From a bacterium (lineage in GTDB: Bacteria > Auribacterota > Auribacteria > Auribacterales > Auribacteraceae): 64,000 bases of DNA. Below, piece by piece: positions 35,226 to 44,217 of this stretch (its first letter is position 1; each line of letters begins with the position of its first letter). The DNA lies in assembly GCA_018435605.1 (NCBI GenBank), contig JAHDNF010000025.1, positions 35,875 to 99,874 of the forward strand, written 5' to 3'. The notes beneath the pieces were generated by a model. It searched no databases. It had not been told where the DNA came from and saw nothing but the letters and a program-made list of their open reading frames with translations. The position numbers and the translations under genes were made by a program.

Positions 35226-36137
35226 ATGACTACTTCAAGAAGCAGTTTTGTCGATTTGCTCGACCCATCGTTCCGCCATATAATTTTTGACGAATATCAA
35301 CGCAGGCCGGAATACTATTCCAAAGTGTTCCACGTGGAAACATCAGACCGCCAATCGGAAAAAATGAGTCAGGTAACCAGCTTCGGTTTGTTCTCGGAAA
35401 AACCGGAAGGAGAGAGCATTTCCTACGACGACCCGAAACAGGGCTACGACATCGAAGCGGTGCACGCCACATACGGACTCGGTTTCAGGGTAACTGAGGA
35501 AATGTACCACGACGATCAGTTCCGCATAATGAAACGGATGCCCATGATGCTGTCTATATCAGCCAAAGAAACCGTGGAAACCGTGGCATGGTCTATAATC
35601 AACAGCGGTTTCTCCGGGTCACGGACATTCGGCGACGGCAAACCTCTGTTCGCCGTAGACCATCCGCTCATAGACGCAGGAACAGATAAAAACACTCTGG
35701 CAAGCCCTGCCGACTTGTCGGCAACAGCGCTAAAACAGGCGATTCAGGATTTTGAGGAAACTAAAGACCACAGAGGACTGCCTCTTCGCCTTAAACCGGA
35801 TATACTCATGGTTCCCCCTGCGCTGGAGTGGACAGCCCGCGAACTTCTGCATTCATCCTACGCCGCCAACTCCGACATCGGGTTGTCCGATATGCGCGTC
35901 AACCCTCTGCGCGAACGGGGTATAAACCTGTTCGTCAACCCGTACCTGACCGATCCGGACAGCTGGTATCTTATAGACACAACTCACCACCAGCTATACT
36001 TTTTCTGGCGAAAACCCATGACGTTTCAGAGCGACACCGATTTCAACACCGGAGACGGTCTGTTCAAAGCCACCATGCGGTTCTCGCGCACTGCCGCGGA
36101 CTGGCGCGGTATTTACGGATCGCCCGGCGCGGATTGA
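35226..36137 (+). CDS. Major capsid protein (Mu gpT-like)
   Basis: A 303-aa HK97-fold major head protein of the Mu gpT-like group. Typical stretches: FGLGFRVTEEMYHDD-like region (residues 75-100), ETVAWSIINSGFSGSRTFGDGKPLFAVDHPL and RGINLFVNPYLTDPDSWYLID, with the closing TMRFSRTAADWRGIYGSPG. A strong AAGGAAGGGGA site precedes the ATG. The gene is intact. In this family the partner decoration protein lies upstream, where only a stump remains. Confidence 0.85.
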   Translation: MTTSRSSFVDLLDPSFRHIIFDEYQRRPEYYSKVFHVETSDRQSEKMSQVTSFGLFSEKPEGESISYDDPKQGYDIEAVHATYGLGFRVTEEMYHDDQFRIMKRMPMMLSISAKETVETVAWSIINSGFSGSRTFGDGKPLFAVDHPLIDAGTDKNTLASPADLSATALKQAIQDFEETKDHRGLPLRLKPDILMVPPALEWTARELLHSSYAANSDIGLSDMRVNPLRERGINLFVNPYLTDPDSWYLIDTTHHQLYFFWRKPMTFQSDTDFNTGDGLFKATMRFSRTAADWRGIYGSPGAD

Positions 36138-36195
36138 TCTTAATTACGCTTAGTCTGAATCCATAGCCCTGTTTAATCACGGGGCGCAAAACCAC

Positions 36196-36236
36196 GGCAG
36201 TCGCCGGTCATATAACGACACGCGCCGGCGACTGCC
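36196..36236. other. 12-bp perfect hairpin after the capsid gene
   Basis: GGCAGTCGCCGG (36196-36207) pairs with CCGGCGACTGCC (36225-36236). No T-tract follows, so it is not an ordinary intrinsic terminator. It may lower read-through or stabilise the capsid mRNA. Confidence 0.55.
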
Positions 36237-36273
36237 TTCACTAAAACGGCATGCGGTTATGGAGGGTATCTCT

Positions 36274-36387
36274 ATGCAGTTCGGCAAAAAAAAGGAATGC
36301 GCTGTTTGCGCAAAAATTTGTCCGGTTTCGGATATGACATGCCAGCGGGGAACGCTTGTTTGCTCCTCATGTATAGACAGGCGGTAA
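36274..36387 (+). CDS. 37-aa zinc-finger micro-protein of the phage module
   Basis: Product begins MQFGKKKECAVCAKICP and ends VCSSCIDRR, giving a CxxC...CxxC zinc knuckle plus two more Cys. GGAGGG lies upstream of the ATG, and the next gene starts nine bases after its stop. Too short for routine ORF calling. Similar small zinc proteins are frequent in phages; function unknown. Confidence 0.65.
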   Translation: MQFGKKKECAVCAKICPVSDMTCQRGTLVCSSCIDRR

Positions 36388-36396
36388 CGGTGGCCT

Positions 36397-36651
36397 ATGA
36401 ACAAACTGTCAGACATCATAGACGTTAAAACCTTTATGTATTTGACTTCAACCCTGTTTGTGATCATCTCAGGTTGGTTCGGACTGAAAGAACGGGTAGA
36501 GATTCTCGCAGGCGACGTCCGGCGCGACCGCGAGATGATCGTCAAACAGGAAGAATACTTCCAATGTCTCAGAAAAGATGTCCGCAACCTGCAGGATTCG
36601 GTTATCCGAATTCAGGTTTTGCTGGAAAAATATCTGCACGACAAGCAATAA
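36397..36651 (+). CDS. Small membrane-anchored coiled-coil phage protein
   Basis: An 84-aa protein with one membrane helix (residues 14-30, YLTSTLFVIISGWFGL) followed by a charged coiled coil to the end. The topology is like small phage membrane proteins placed beside holin/spanin genes, but no lysis enzyme is present. The ribosome-binding site is weak (GGTGG). Confidence 0.6.
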   Translation: MNKLSDIIDVKTFMYLTSTLFVIISGWFGLKERVEILAGDVRRDREMIVKQEEYFQCLRKDVRNLQDSVIRIQVLLEKYLHDKQ

Positions 36652-36672
36652 ACCCGCAAAAGGAGCTTTGAT

Positions 36673-36858
36673 ATGAAAAATGTTATCGGTAAATTCTTGA
36701 TAAAACTGGTACTTCCAATTATAGGACTGCTGTTCGAGGAAGCAATGAAACTTATCCTAGAAGCGGTCGGCGACGATTCCATGGACAGCAAACAAAAAGT
36801 GCGCTACGTAGTGCAAGGGGTAACAGACAAGATAGGCGCGATTGATCAGATCATCTGA
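36673..36858 (+). CDS. Small amphipathic membrane protein of the phage module
   Basis: A 61-aa protein with a strong AAGGAG site. Residues 5-30 are hydrophobic (FLIKLVLPIIGLLFEEAMKLIL), the rest charged. It may be a holin-like protein acting with the preceding gene, which is inference from size and topology only. Confidence 0.55.
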   Translation: MKNVIGKFLIKLVLPIIGLLFEEAMKLILEAVGDDSMDSKQKVRYVVQGVTDKIGAIDQII

Positions 36859-36905
36859 TCATTCGCCCGTATATAACCCCAAGTTTTAAAGAAAAGGATT
36901 GTGCC

Positions 36906-37583
36906 ATGGACACCTACACAGGAAACGGATTTACACTTTTGGATATACAAGATGAGGTGTGCAGACGGTGTTTTAAAGATACCGGCACGTTTCGTTCACT
37001 CATAACCGCATGGGTGAACGAAGCGCAACAAAAAATCGCTACTATTGCAAACGGAAGATGGTGGTGGCTGGAAAAGTCGGTTGAGGTTCCGGTTTCATCA
37101 GGCGACGATGAAATAGATTTGCCGGCGGATTTCTTCGAGCCGATCGACAATGCCTCGGTGCGCGACGCTACCTGCAATGTTATCCTGACACCTATGAATC
37201 ACGCCGAATTCCAACGGCGCAATTTGTCTGAATCGCCTCAAACCGGCCGGCCGAACCGCTACTGCATTTTCGCGCACAACGATACTGCATGCGCCCGCAA
37301 ACTGAAATTCAAACCGTCTTCAGACACGCCAAGGACTATAGTCATCGACTATTACAAAATACTGCCGATCCTTGCAGGCGATAACGATACTCCGCAGATA
37401 CCCTACTGGTACCAGCATCTGCTTATCGAATTCGCTGTCATGCGCGGACAGGAATACCGCCAAATGCCGGAACAAGCAACGCTGGCGCGAAACAACTGGA
37501 TAGACGGATTACAACAGTTGATGGTTGAAGCTGACACAAACAATCATCTTCAAGGGGCGCTTCGTCCCAAATGGAGGTGGTAA
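36906..37583 (+). CDS. Head-tail adaptor / tail tubular protein
   Basis: A 225-aa protein of the kind that joins the portal to the tail in short-tailed phages (gp6-like, tail tubular A-like). Typical features: an N-terminal helical part ending in WVNEAQQKIATIANGRWWWLEKS, a beta domain with DEIDLPADFFEPI, and a helical C-terminus (YQHLLIEFAVMRGQEYRQMPEQATLARNNW). The next gene starts after one intervening base. Confidence 0.7.
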   Translation: MDTYTGNGFTLLDIQDEVCRRCFKDTGTFRSLITAWVNEAQQKIATIANGRWWWLEKSVEVPVSSGDDEIDLPADFFEPIDNASVRDATCNVILTPMNHAEFQRRNLSESPQTGRPNRYCIFAHNDTACARKLKFKPSSDTPRTIVIDYYKILPILAGDNDTPQIPYWYQHLLIEFAVMRGQEYRQMPEQATLARNNWIDGLQQLMVEADTNNHLQGALRPKWRW

Positions 37584-37584
37584 G

Positions 37585-39321
37585 ATGAGCTTCGAGGTAT
37601 ATCAGAATTTCGATTTTTCCGGCGGATTGAGAATCCGCGATACTCACGCGGAAATAAATCCCAACGAGTGCGCGCTCAGCCAAAATATGGTAAGTTCCGG
37701 AAAAGCTCTGCGGGTGCTTGCCGGATACTCCAAATTCAACAAACGCCCCATTGACGGATACAGGCTAAAACCTGTAAAGTCCATGTTCCGGTTCACAAAA
37801 CCCGCAGACCCCACGGTCAAAAGATTCATGGCGAGTATAGGAGACACTGTATTTACAGCCAACGAACCGGAGCGAACATGGACGCCTCTGCTTGCCGGTC
37901 TCGACGAATCGGCTCCGGCGGATTTCGCCACATCAGGCGACACATCATGCTATATTACAACCGCTCACGACGGATTATACAAATACAACGGACAAGGTTC
38001 GCCTTATCACCTTGCCGACGCGCCGCGCGGTTCGACCATATCTACCCACTACAACCGGCTTTTCTGCGGCGGCGACCCCAATCATCCCAACCGGTTCTAC
38101 TGGAGTAAACCGGGACAGCCGGACAACTGGGATACGGTGAATCAATATCAGGAATTGCCTGCGGTAAACGGAGACTCGGTAACTAAAACGATATTTTTCC
38201 TAGACGGATCGCTGGTATTCAAACAAAACTCAATATGGCATGTTACCGGCAACGTGGAACCGTTTCCGGTTTTTTCCGTCAGCGAAACCTTGGGAACACC
38301 GTCAGGAAAATCGGTGGTAATGTTTGAGCAGTCGGTTATATGGTACAGCAACACCGGCCATATCTGCGCCTACGACGGTGCGCGGATTTTTAACCTTACC
38401 GAACAGAAACTGGGAAAACTGCCTGTCGCACGCTCCATGACCGATTCGGTATGTTGCGCGGTGATCGACAATCAATTATGGGTAAGCTACTGCGACAAGG
38501 ATTCCGGAGAAACATTCAACAACCGAGTTCTCATCGCGGATCTTGGTAACGGTCTGGCAGACCCGCGCTGGTTCGGCCCCCATAAAGGGTTTCACATATC
38601 AGCTTTTTGTTCGTTTTCCGGTCAGGGCGATAACGGATCGGTGTATTTCGGCGACTCGGCCACATCGACTGTATGGCTCAAGGGGGATATGTATTACATG
38701 GGAGCCAGCCTCTGCGGAACAACATCAGACGCAGGCGACGCTACGATATCCGTTGTTACCGCTGAACCGTCCATAGGCGTCGACGAGCTGGCGGGATGCT
38801 GTATCACTCTTACCGGCGCAACAGGCGGCAGTCAGGAACGAGTCATCACGGAAAACACCGCCTTTCTTAGCGACGGTCAAAATTACACAGGAACAATAAC
38901 CGTTAACAAGCAATGGGATACCCAGCCCGACGCTAACACTTTATGGGAAATCGGGCGAATCGACGCCAAATACCACACCGGACCGCTTGTCCTGCTTGAC
39001 GAGCGATGTCAAAAAATCTTCGACAAAATACTACTACAGACCGAATCCCAAGGCGACTACAGCATTGAAGTCCAGCTAATAAAAGACCAGCAACAGTCAG
39101 GCAACCGGTATTTTTATTCCATGTTGGGTTGCGGCAGTTTATGGGATGAAGCACAATGGGATACCGGCGAATTCGCCAACCTCGATATGATAGACAGGTA
39201 CATAGACCTCGATTTCGAATTCGGCAAATACCTGACTATCGCATTGAGCGTTACCGGCAGGCACCGGCCTGCTCTGCTTTACGGATTTATGTTGTTCTAC
39301 ACATACTCGGACATGCTCTGA
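37585..39321 (+). CDS. Tail hub / stabilisation protein (podovirus type)
   Basis: A 578-aa beta-rich protein starting at 37585, one base after the adaptor stop and with GGAGG overlapping that gene's end. YQNFDFSGGLRIRDTHAEINPNEC at the start and the propeller-like middle (YKYNGQGSPYHLADAPRGSTISTHYNRLFCGGDPNHPNRFYWSKPG, written here only as landmarks) match phage stabilisation/tubular-B type hubs. It would form the tail nozzle below the adaptor. Landmark residues lie at about 1-24 and 150-200. Confidence 0.7.
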   Translation: MSFEVYQNFDFSGGLRIRDTHAEINPNECALSQNMVSSGKALRVLAGYSKFNKRPIDGYRLKPVKSMFRFTKPADPTVKRFMASIGDTVFTANEPERTWTPLLAGLDESAPADFATSGDTSCYITTAHDGLYKYNGQGSPYHLADAPRGSTISTHYNRLFCGGDPNHPNRFYWSKPGQPDNWDTVNQYQELPAVNGDSVTKTIFFLDGSLVFKQNSIWHVTGNVEPFPVFSVSETLGTPSGKSVVMFEQSVIWYSNTGHICAYDGARIFNLTEQKLGKLPVARSMTDSVCCAVIDNQLWVSYCDKDSGETFNNRVLIADLGNGLADPRWFGPHKGFHISAFCSFSGQGDNGSVYFGDSATSTVWLKGDMYYMGASLCGTTSDAGDATISVVTAEPSIGVDELAGCCITLTGATGGSQERVITENTAFLSDGQNYTGTITVNKQWDTQPDANTLWEIGRIDAKYHTGPLVLLDERCQKIFDKILLQTESQGDYSIEVQLIKDQQQSGNRYFYSMLGCGSLWDEAQWDTGEFANLDMIDRYIDLDFEFGKYLTIALSVTGRHRPALLYGFMLFYTYSDML

Positions 39322-39355
39322 CATAAACCTTAAACATATTATCAAAGAGGTGGAT

Positions 39356-40582
39356 ATGGGTTTGATTACCAGACAGTACAACTATGTTTCCGGCCAAACT
39401 ATACGGTCGGCTGAAGTAAATACCAACGAAATAACCCTGTACAACGAGATAAACGGCTCCATTGAGGATGTCAACATCAAAAGCGAGACACTCACTCAAC
39501 GGGTTTTCTCGGACAGCGTAAATCCGCTGGTGCGCGATGCGGAAAAATACCGCAGTTATGTTGCTTCAGGACTTAGCGTATCGGACGCTTCGGATTCGCT
39601 GGCAAAAGTGAACGTTTCTGCGGGAACCATATACACATTGCACAACGGCAAACTTTTCAGGCAGGAAACAGCCGGCGAAACATACTCGTTAGGCGAGGTA
39701 CCGCAAGGCGATTACTATCTGTTTGTGGATTACAGCGGGAATTTTTCGCACAACACATCGCCCATACCGGAGCAGGGCAGGCAGGTTTTGGCAAAGCTGA
39801 CCGTCAGCGCACAGCCGTACTCGATCAGCGTAATCGACCTGCGGCGCATGCGGTTATACGACATAACCAGTCATTACCTGCACGGCTGTATGCCGGCGTG
39901 TGTTCAGGGAAGCAGTACAAGTTTCACCGTAAGCGCAGGTATTGTGGAGATAGGATCGGCGTTCTACACATCGACAGCTTCGACCGATCCGATCAACATA
40001 AATACAGCGGGCAACTATATAGGCGGCACGGCTCCTGCCGTTGCGGCGTGGTGCTACATATATCTGACGCCGGCAGGAAGTTCCAATACATGGACGGTTA
40101 AACTGTCTACAACCCCGCCCGCTTATTCGGATACAGCCGGCAATACCGACGGCGTAAAAATATATCTGGATTCCGCAGGCGTGCAATACCGCTGTATCGG
40201 GGCGGTTTACCGTCTGGCGGACGGCGCAATACGCCAATTTGTCCAGACCGGCAACTACGTTCAGTACAACACTTTTGTGGACGTTGCCCAAGGCGAGGCG
40301 TCGGACGCTAATATACCGGATATCAGCATCAGGGGGTATTTCGAACTGCGGGCTTACGCTACCAACGGCAAATACGCGCGAGTCAAAATTCGCCCTGCGG
40401 GCACGCCGGACGGCGACTACTATATAGTGGGTTGGGATTCCGCGGTTGCCCATGAAATGCACGACGCCGCTTACGTATCTTGCAGGACAAACGAATACCG
40501 TCAGATTCAAGTGGATAAAATTATCGATAACGGCACAGCATCATGTAAAACAGTCGGATTCTGGACGGATGTCCGGCAATAA
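39356..40582 (+). CDS. Tail fibre-like protein
   Basis: A 408-aa beta-rich protein. The ATG at 39356 is preferred to a GTG two codons earlier because AGAGGT precedes it. The N-terminal part (TRQYNYVSGQTIRSAEVNTNEITLYNEINGSI, residues 4-36) resembles the virion-attachment segment of fibres. Low-complexity Ser/Thr/Gly/Ala stretches follow. No catalytic motif is visible. It probably mounts the spike or fibre proteins downstream. Confidence 0.65.
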   Translation: MGLITRQYNYVSGQTIRSAEVNTNEITLYNEINGSIEDVNIKSETLTQRVFSDSVNPLVRDAEKYRSYVASGLSVSDASDSLAKVNVSAGTIYTLHNGKLFRQETAGETYSLGEVPQGDYYLFVDYSGNFSHNTSPIPEQGRQVLAKLTVSAQPYSISVIDLRRMRLYDITSHYLHGCMPACVQGSSTSFTVSAGIVEIGSAFYTSTASTDPININTAGNYIGGTAPAVAAWCYIYLTPAGSSNTWTVKLSTTPPAYSDTAGNTDGVKIYLDSAGVQYRCIGAVYRLADGAIRQFVQTGNYVQYNTFVDVAQGEASDANIPDISIRGYFELRAYATNGKYARVKIRPAGTPDGDYYIVGWDSAVAHEMHDAAYVSCRTNEYRQIQVDKIIDNGTASCKTVGFWTDVRQ

Positions 40583-40597
40583 CCGCGGAGTTATATT

Positions 40598-40831
40598 ATG
40601 CTCAACAAATTCCCAGTCAACACAGATTCAAACACCCGCGCCAATTTCGCATCGCTTTTTTCCCATATATCGCGCTATTACCTCGGTAGCCTTACAGGTC
40701 AGGAAATAAACCGCCTTACAGCTACCGAACTGCCTCACGGCGCAATGGTATACGACACAACATCGCATACCTTAAAAATTCTCACCGACCAAAACGGCGC
40801 GAAAACATGGAAAACAGTCCGGTTTTCTTAA
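40598..40831 (+). CDS. Small fibre-associated protein
   Basis: A 77-aa protein. The C-terminal motif GAMVYDTTSHTLKILTDQNGAKTWKTV is the repeat-cap seen at the end of many phage and surface fibre proteins (VYDTTTNTLKYYNG type). It starts 15 bases after the fibre gene. Probably a fibre tip or trimerisation piece. Confidence 0.6.
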   Translation: MLNKFPVNTDSNTRANFASLFSHISRYYLGSLTGQEINRLTATELPHGAMVYDTTSHTLKILTDQNGAKTWKTVRFS

Positions 40832-40935
40832 CAAACATCTGTCCGGCTCATTGCGGGCAGTCATGGGACGGCGATATTTAAACTCTCATAACTTTCTTAA
40901 CAAAAATTTGAAACCACAAAGGAGGAGATATTATT

Positions 40936-41511
40936 ATGGCATTACCTGCTTTTATCGCTCCATACGTTCCGCCCGACATACAGTCGCTGGAAACCAGTCC
41001 GGCAGGGCTGGTGAGTACGGTCAGGGCGTTCCTCGAAGGCAACTACGACCCGACATCGTCAATGTTCAAAAGCTATTTGCAGGCTATGCGCCGTAGCCGG
41101 CAAAGCGCAGGCACAGACCTGCGCGACCGCATATTATCCGCACAAGGCGCTCAAAGAATATACGGAGGCGCGGCAGGCAAACAACTCAATCAAGCCTTAT
41201 TGAGCAAGGTGCAGGACGACCTTGACAGGGAACAGGAATTTTTATGGCAGACCCTTGACACGGTTATCGGCAACCGCCAGTTCGGCCTGTCCGGCGGACA
41301 GAACCTGCTGGACTCGGCGCGGCAGTACGCTGTTCAGCAGGCGCAGATGCAAAACGATTACAATATGCGCGCTTACCAGACAGGAGTCGCTGAACGAAAC
41401 TTTCGGCGCTCTAACACCCTTACCGCGCGAAACCTGTTGTCGTCCGTCGTGCCGGCTCAGATCAACGAAGGAACGCGCCTGCTTAGCAGAATCTTTTTCC
41501 CGTCAAACTGA
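40936..41511 (+). CDS. Phage virion protein, unknown function
   Basis: A 191-aa protein with AAAGGAGGAG before the ATG. It is helical and Gln/Ala/Arg-rich, with glycine-containing patches (SGGQNLLDSARQYAVQQAQMQN). Composition resembles internal or ejection proteins of short-tailed phages. No direct family recognition. Confidence 0.6.
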   Translation: MALPAFIAPYVPPDIQSLETSPAGLVSTVRAFLEGNYDPTSSMFKSYLQAMRRSRQSAGTDLRDRILSAQGAQRIYGGAAGKQLNQALLSKVQDDLDREQEFLWQTLDTVIGNRQFGLSGGQNLLDSARQYAVQQAQMQNDYNMRAYQTGVAERNFRRSNTLTARNLLSSVVPAQINEGTRLLSRIFFPSN

Positions 41512-41546
41512 CCCCCATTCCCAGTCAACACTTAAGGAGGCACACC

Positions 41547-41969
41547 ATGCAACAAAGAGTATACAAGGGCGACCCGCCCGAATACGACGACGTCGTAAAC
41601 TCACCGTCATTTAAAAAAAGGTGGAAAGCGCTGGAAAAAGGTAACCCCGCGATAAAAAAGTCGCATTACATCTACGGCAGAAGGCCTGACGATCCCGGTA
41701 TGCTTACGGAACTTGGCAAACTTCGCCACAAACTGCAATACCTTAAAACCGATTTCGAAAAAGGCGACATTTTCTTCGACGGCATGAGCATAACGGTCAA
41801 AACCCCCACATACTGGAACGAAAACATAGGCTTAGACCAGATAAACAGCAGGCTCAGGCAATTGCCCGTAGATATTGTACGGCGGTTAATAGAAGACGCA
41901 TGCCGTTACCTGACCGTACAGCAGGAAGTCGACTCCGGATACCGCTACGACATGCGCGAAAACCGATGA
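41547..41969 (+). CDS. Phage protein of unknown function
   Basis: A 140-aa, Lys/Arg-rich protein with AAGGAGG before the ATG. It ends two bases before the ATG that lies upstream of the lipoprotein's GTG start. No domain recognised. Confidence 0.6.
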   Translation: MQQRVYKGDPPEYDDVVNSPSFKKRWKALEKGNPAIKKSHYIYGRRPDDPGMLTELGKLRHKLQYLKTDFEKGDIFFDGMSITVKTPTYWNENIGLDQINSRLRQLPVDIVRRLIEDACRYLTVQQEVDSGYRYDMRENR

Positions 41970-41985
41970 CATGCGAGGTGATACT

Positions 41986-42402
41986 GTGAAACAAACACGG
42001 ATTGCAGTTATATGTATTCTTTGGATTATGGCGTTGAGCGGGTGCGTCAACGGACGCATCTGGGGCGACAATTTCCTGCGCGGATGGCTCAGCGCAAACC
42101 GCTGGAACAATAAAGTCGAACAAACCACAATAGACATATCGCCGGTTACGGGAATTACCGGAACACAGCTACCGGTTATCTTTGTGGCATCAAGCATACC
42201 TCTTGCGGTTGTGCTGGCGTTTCTGATACTGCGCCATATATTGACTGTCCGCACGGCGTTGTCGGTGCTGGTGCTGTGTATTGAACAATGTTCCACTTCC
42301 GACGAAATGAAACGGTTGTCGAAGCTGATATCCTACGCAGACCCCTCGTATAAAAATATCATTAAGAAAGAACTCAAAAAAATTCGAGCCAACAAGAAGT
42401 AA
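41986..42402 (+). CDS. Lipoprotein-like membrane protein in the phage module
   Basis: A 138-aa protein. The GTG at 41986 is chosen because GAGGTG lies seven bases upstream; an ATG five codons earlier has none. The N-terminus MKQTRIAVICILWIMALSGC has a lipobox (ALSGC, Cys20), and a second membrane helix lies around residues 63-83. The C-terminal tail is basic. A lipoprotein or two-helix membrane protein in a virion operon may act in lysis or superinfection exclusion. Confidence 0.6.
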   Translation: MKQTRIAVICILWIMALSGCVNGRIWGDNFLRGWLSANRWNNKVEQTTIDISPVTGITGTQLPVIFVASSIPLAVVLAFLILRHILTVRTALSVLVLCIEQCSTSDEMKRLSKLISYADPSYKNIIKKELKKIRANKK

Positions 42403-42441
42403 AACCACTTTACGCAGACCATTAAATAAGGAGATTAATCT

Positions 42442-42777
42442 ATGTCAAATCAAGCCGCGTTCCGTTTGTTTGCCGACCAGTCTTTAGAGTCCGGAACCTA
42501 TGCCGTATCCGCTACTGTTGCGGTCAACAGGTCGTCAGGATTTTTCGCTGTGAGCGGAACATTGTCAGGAACAAACCCAAATATCAAAATCGAATACCTC
42601 ACAGGTAGCGGATCCGACTTTGTACAGGCGGGTACGCCTATAGTTTCGTCATGCTCTGCCACGCCGTTTCAGTTTCAATTTTATCCGACTCTTGCGGAAT
42701 CACTTAAAATCAAGGTAACCAATCAGGGGGAATCATCCGTGAACATATCGCTCACACTGCGGTTCAGCGAGGCGTAA
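42442..42777 (+). CDS. Small beta-rich virion protein
   Basis: A 111-aa protein with a good AAGGAG site. It is Ser/Thr/Val-rich with alternating hydrophobic residues, as in a single beta-sandwich. Placed between the lipoprotein and the spike, it may be a decoration or tail-tip protein. No family recognised. Confidence 0.55.
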   Translation: MSNQAAFRLFADQSLESGTYAVSATVAVNRSSGFFAVSGTLSGTNPNIKIEYLTGSGSDFVQAGTPIVSSCSATPFQFQFYPTLAESLKIKVTNQGESSVNISLTLRFSEA

Positions 42778-42812
42778 CAAAAGGTTTTTCAAAAAAAAAG
42801 GAGGATGTGTTT

Positions 42813-44123
42813 ATGAAGTTTTTAAAATATCTTTTTCCGGCTGTAATAATAAGCGGTAGCATAGCTGTTAATCCTGCCTGCGGCTGGAACAGCGGAGCGA
42901 TTTTACTGCGCACAGGCGACGCGGTTATAAGCTACGACCCCGACAACGACGCATGGATAAGCACAAAACCGCTTAGGTATCCGGCAAATACGATGGGAGC
43001 GACTGTAATCGTGGCGTCGTCCACGTCTAAAAACAAACAAAGCGCGGATTATATATGCGACGGAATCGCAGATGACGCCGAGATCAACGCCGCCATACAG
43101 GCGGTTATCGATTCCACCGTAAAGCAAGGAACAGTGAAAATCCTTGAAGGACAATACAATATAACTGCTCCGGTCAGGTTGTATCAACAGAAGATATTGC
43201 TGGAGGGAACAGGCGAGAAAGCGACGCTACTTAATCTTTCATCCAATTCCAACTGTAACGTGATAGAGGTATCGCCTAACGCCTCGCACGGCGGCATATT
43301 TTTTGGAGTCAGTCAATTGCGCGTTATCGGCAACCGCACTACAAACAATTCCGGATGGGGTATTTACGTCAACGATAAGGTTAAAGATTTCTTTTTGCGC
43401 AACGTGTCCATTTCCAATTGTTACGACGGAGGCGTATATATAGGATCCGCTTGGGGGCATGTTGCGGAAAACATCGTATCTGAATACAACCTTGGTCCCG
43501 GCTACTATATTGACGTTACAACAGGTATTGAGGCTAAAATAACCAACGCCAAGGTAATGAACAACGACAACACCCAATTCAAAATATATCACAGCAACCC
43601 GGTTTCCTTCGGTTCGGTAAAAGTGGTTAACGGACGGTTTATGGCAGTCAACAACAACACAACTGTTGTTGAGGTTAACGCCGGCGGCAACATGTTTGTC
43701 AACTGCGATGTGGGGGCGTCGGGCAAAACAGGGGTTACTTTGATAAACTGTACCGGAACGCGAAATCAGTTTACGAACATGACGCTCACAGGCATAGCCG
43801 ATACGGTTGCCGTAGCTTTTCAAACCGGCGCGCAGTCCAATTACATACAGGGGGTTACGTCGTTTTCCATAAGCGACCCTGACAGGATATTGATAACCAA
43901 CAACGCCACGCACAACCGCATAATACTTCCCCGCAGGCACAGCGGTTATACGTGCGTTGACAGCGGAGCGCGGTTAGATGCGCCGCTCATAGGCGACGCG
44001 ACAAATAAAACTATCAACCTTTTGTTTGATAACGGCTCGGCAAATAAACCCGGCATACGGTACAACCACACGGCTGGCAAACTGCAGTATACCCACAACG
44101 GAACGGACTGGACGGATTTCTAA
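42813..44123 (+). CDS. Right-handed beta-helix spike protein with signal peptide
   Basis: A 436-aa protein (438 if a GTG two codons earlier is used; GGAGG spacing favours 42813). It has a Sec-type signal, MKFLKYLFPAVIISGSIAVNPACG. The middle is a pectate-lyase-like beta-helix: a YICDGIADDAEINAAI entry, VKILEGQYNITAPVRL, and repeated N-x-x-I/V rungs. The C-terminal cap, PGIRYNHTAGKLQYTHNGTDWTDF, is of the fibre-tip type. Spikes of this fold bind or cut surface glycans. An export signal on a virion spike is unusual. Confidence 0.75.
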   Translation: MKFLKYLFPAVIISGSIAVNPACGWNSGAILLRTGDAVISYDPDNDAWISTKPLRYPANTMGATVIVASSTSKNKQSADYICDGIADDAEINAAIQAVIDSTVKQGTVKILEGQYNITAPVRLYQQKILLEGTGEKATLLNLSSNSNCNVIEVSPNASHGGIFFGVSQLRVIGNRTTNNSGWGIYVNDKVKDFFLRNVSISNCYDGGVYIGSAWGHVAENIVSEYNLGPGYYIDVTTGIEAKITNAKVMNNDNTQFKIYHSNPVSFGSVKVVNGRFMAVNNNTTVVEVNAGGNMFVNCDVGASGKTGVTLINCTGTRNQFTNMTLTGIADTVAVAFQTGAQSNYIQGVTSFSISDPDRILITNNATHNRIILPRRHSGYTCVDSGARLDAPLIGDATNKTINLLFDNGSANKPGIRYNHTAGKLQYTHNGTDWTDF

Positions 44124-44151
44124 CTCGGTATTGTGTTAAAACAAAAAAATC

Positions 44152-44199
44152 ATGCCGCTACGATAAGTTGGAAAATTTGTCGTAGCGGCATTTATTTTT
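44152..44199. terminator. Bidirectional terminator closing the virion module
   Basis: ATGCCGCTACGA / TCGTAGCGGCAT, a perfect 12-bp stem, with A-tract and T-tract on either side. It separates the spike gene from the convergent thrC. Confidence 0.9.
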
Positions 44200-44217
44200 C
44201 ACCAGTTTTTTTTCGCA

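Larger units (their letters stand above)
26554..44123 (+). mobile_element. Phage-type virion module (prophage remnant or domesticated particle)
   Basis: About 17.6 kb with every gene on the plus strand, in the order small terminase, large terminase, (insert), portal, GroES-like, scaffold, decoration stump, capsid, adaptor, hub, fibres, spike. The order and portal/adaptor/hub types suggest a short-tailed (podovirus-like) or small tailed phage. No integrase, excisionase, repressor, replication, endolysin or tape-measure gene is recognised. I could not find attachment-site repeats at its ends. A decoration gene is truncated, which points to decay or streamlining. Confidence 0.85.
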
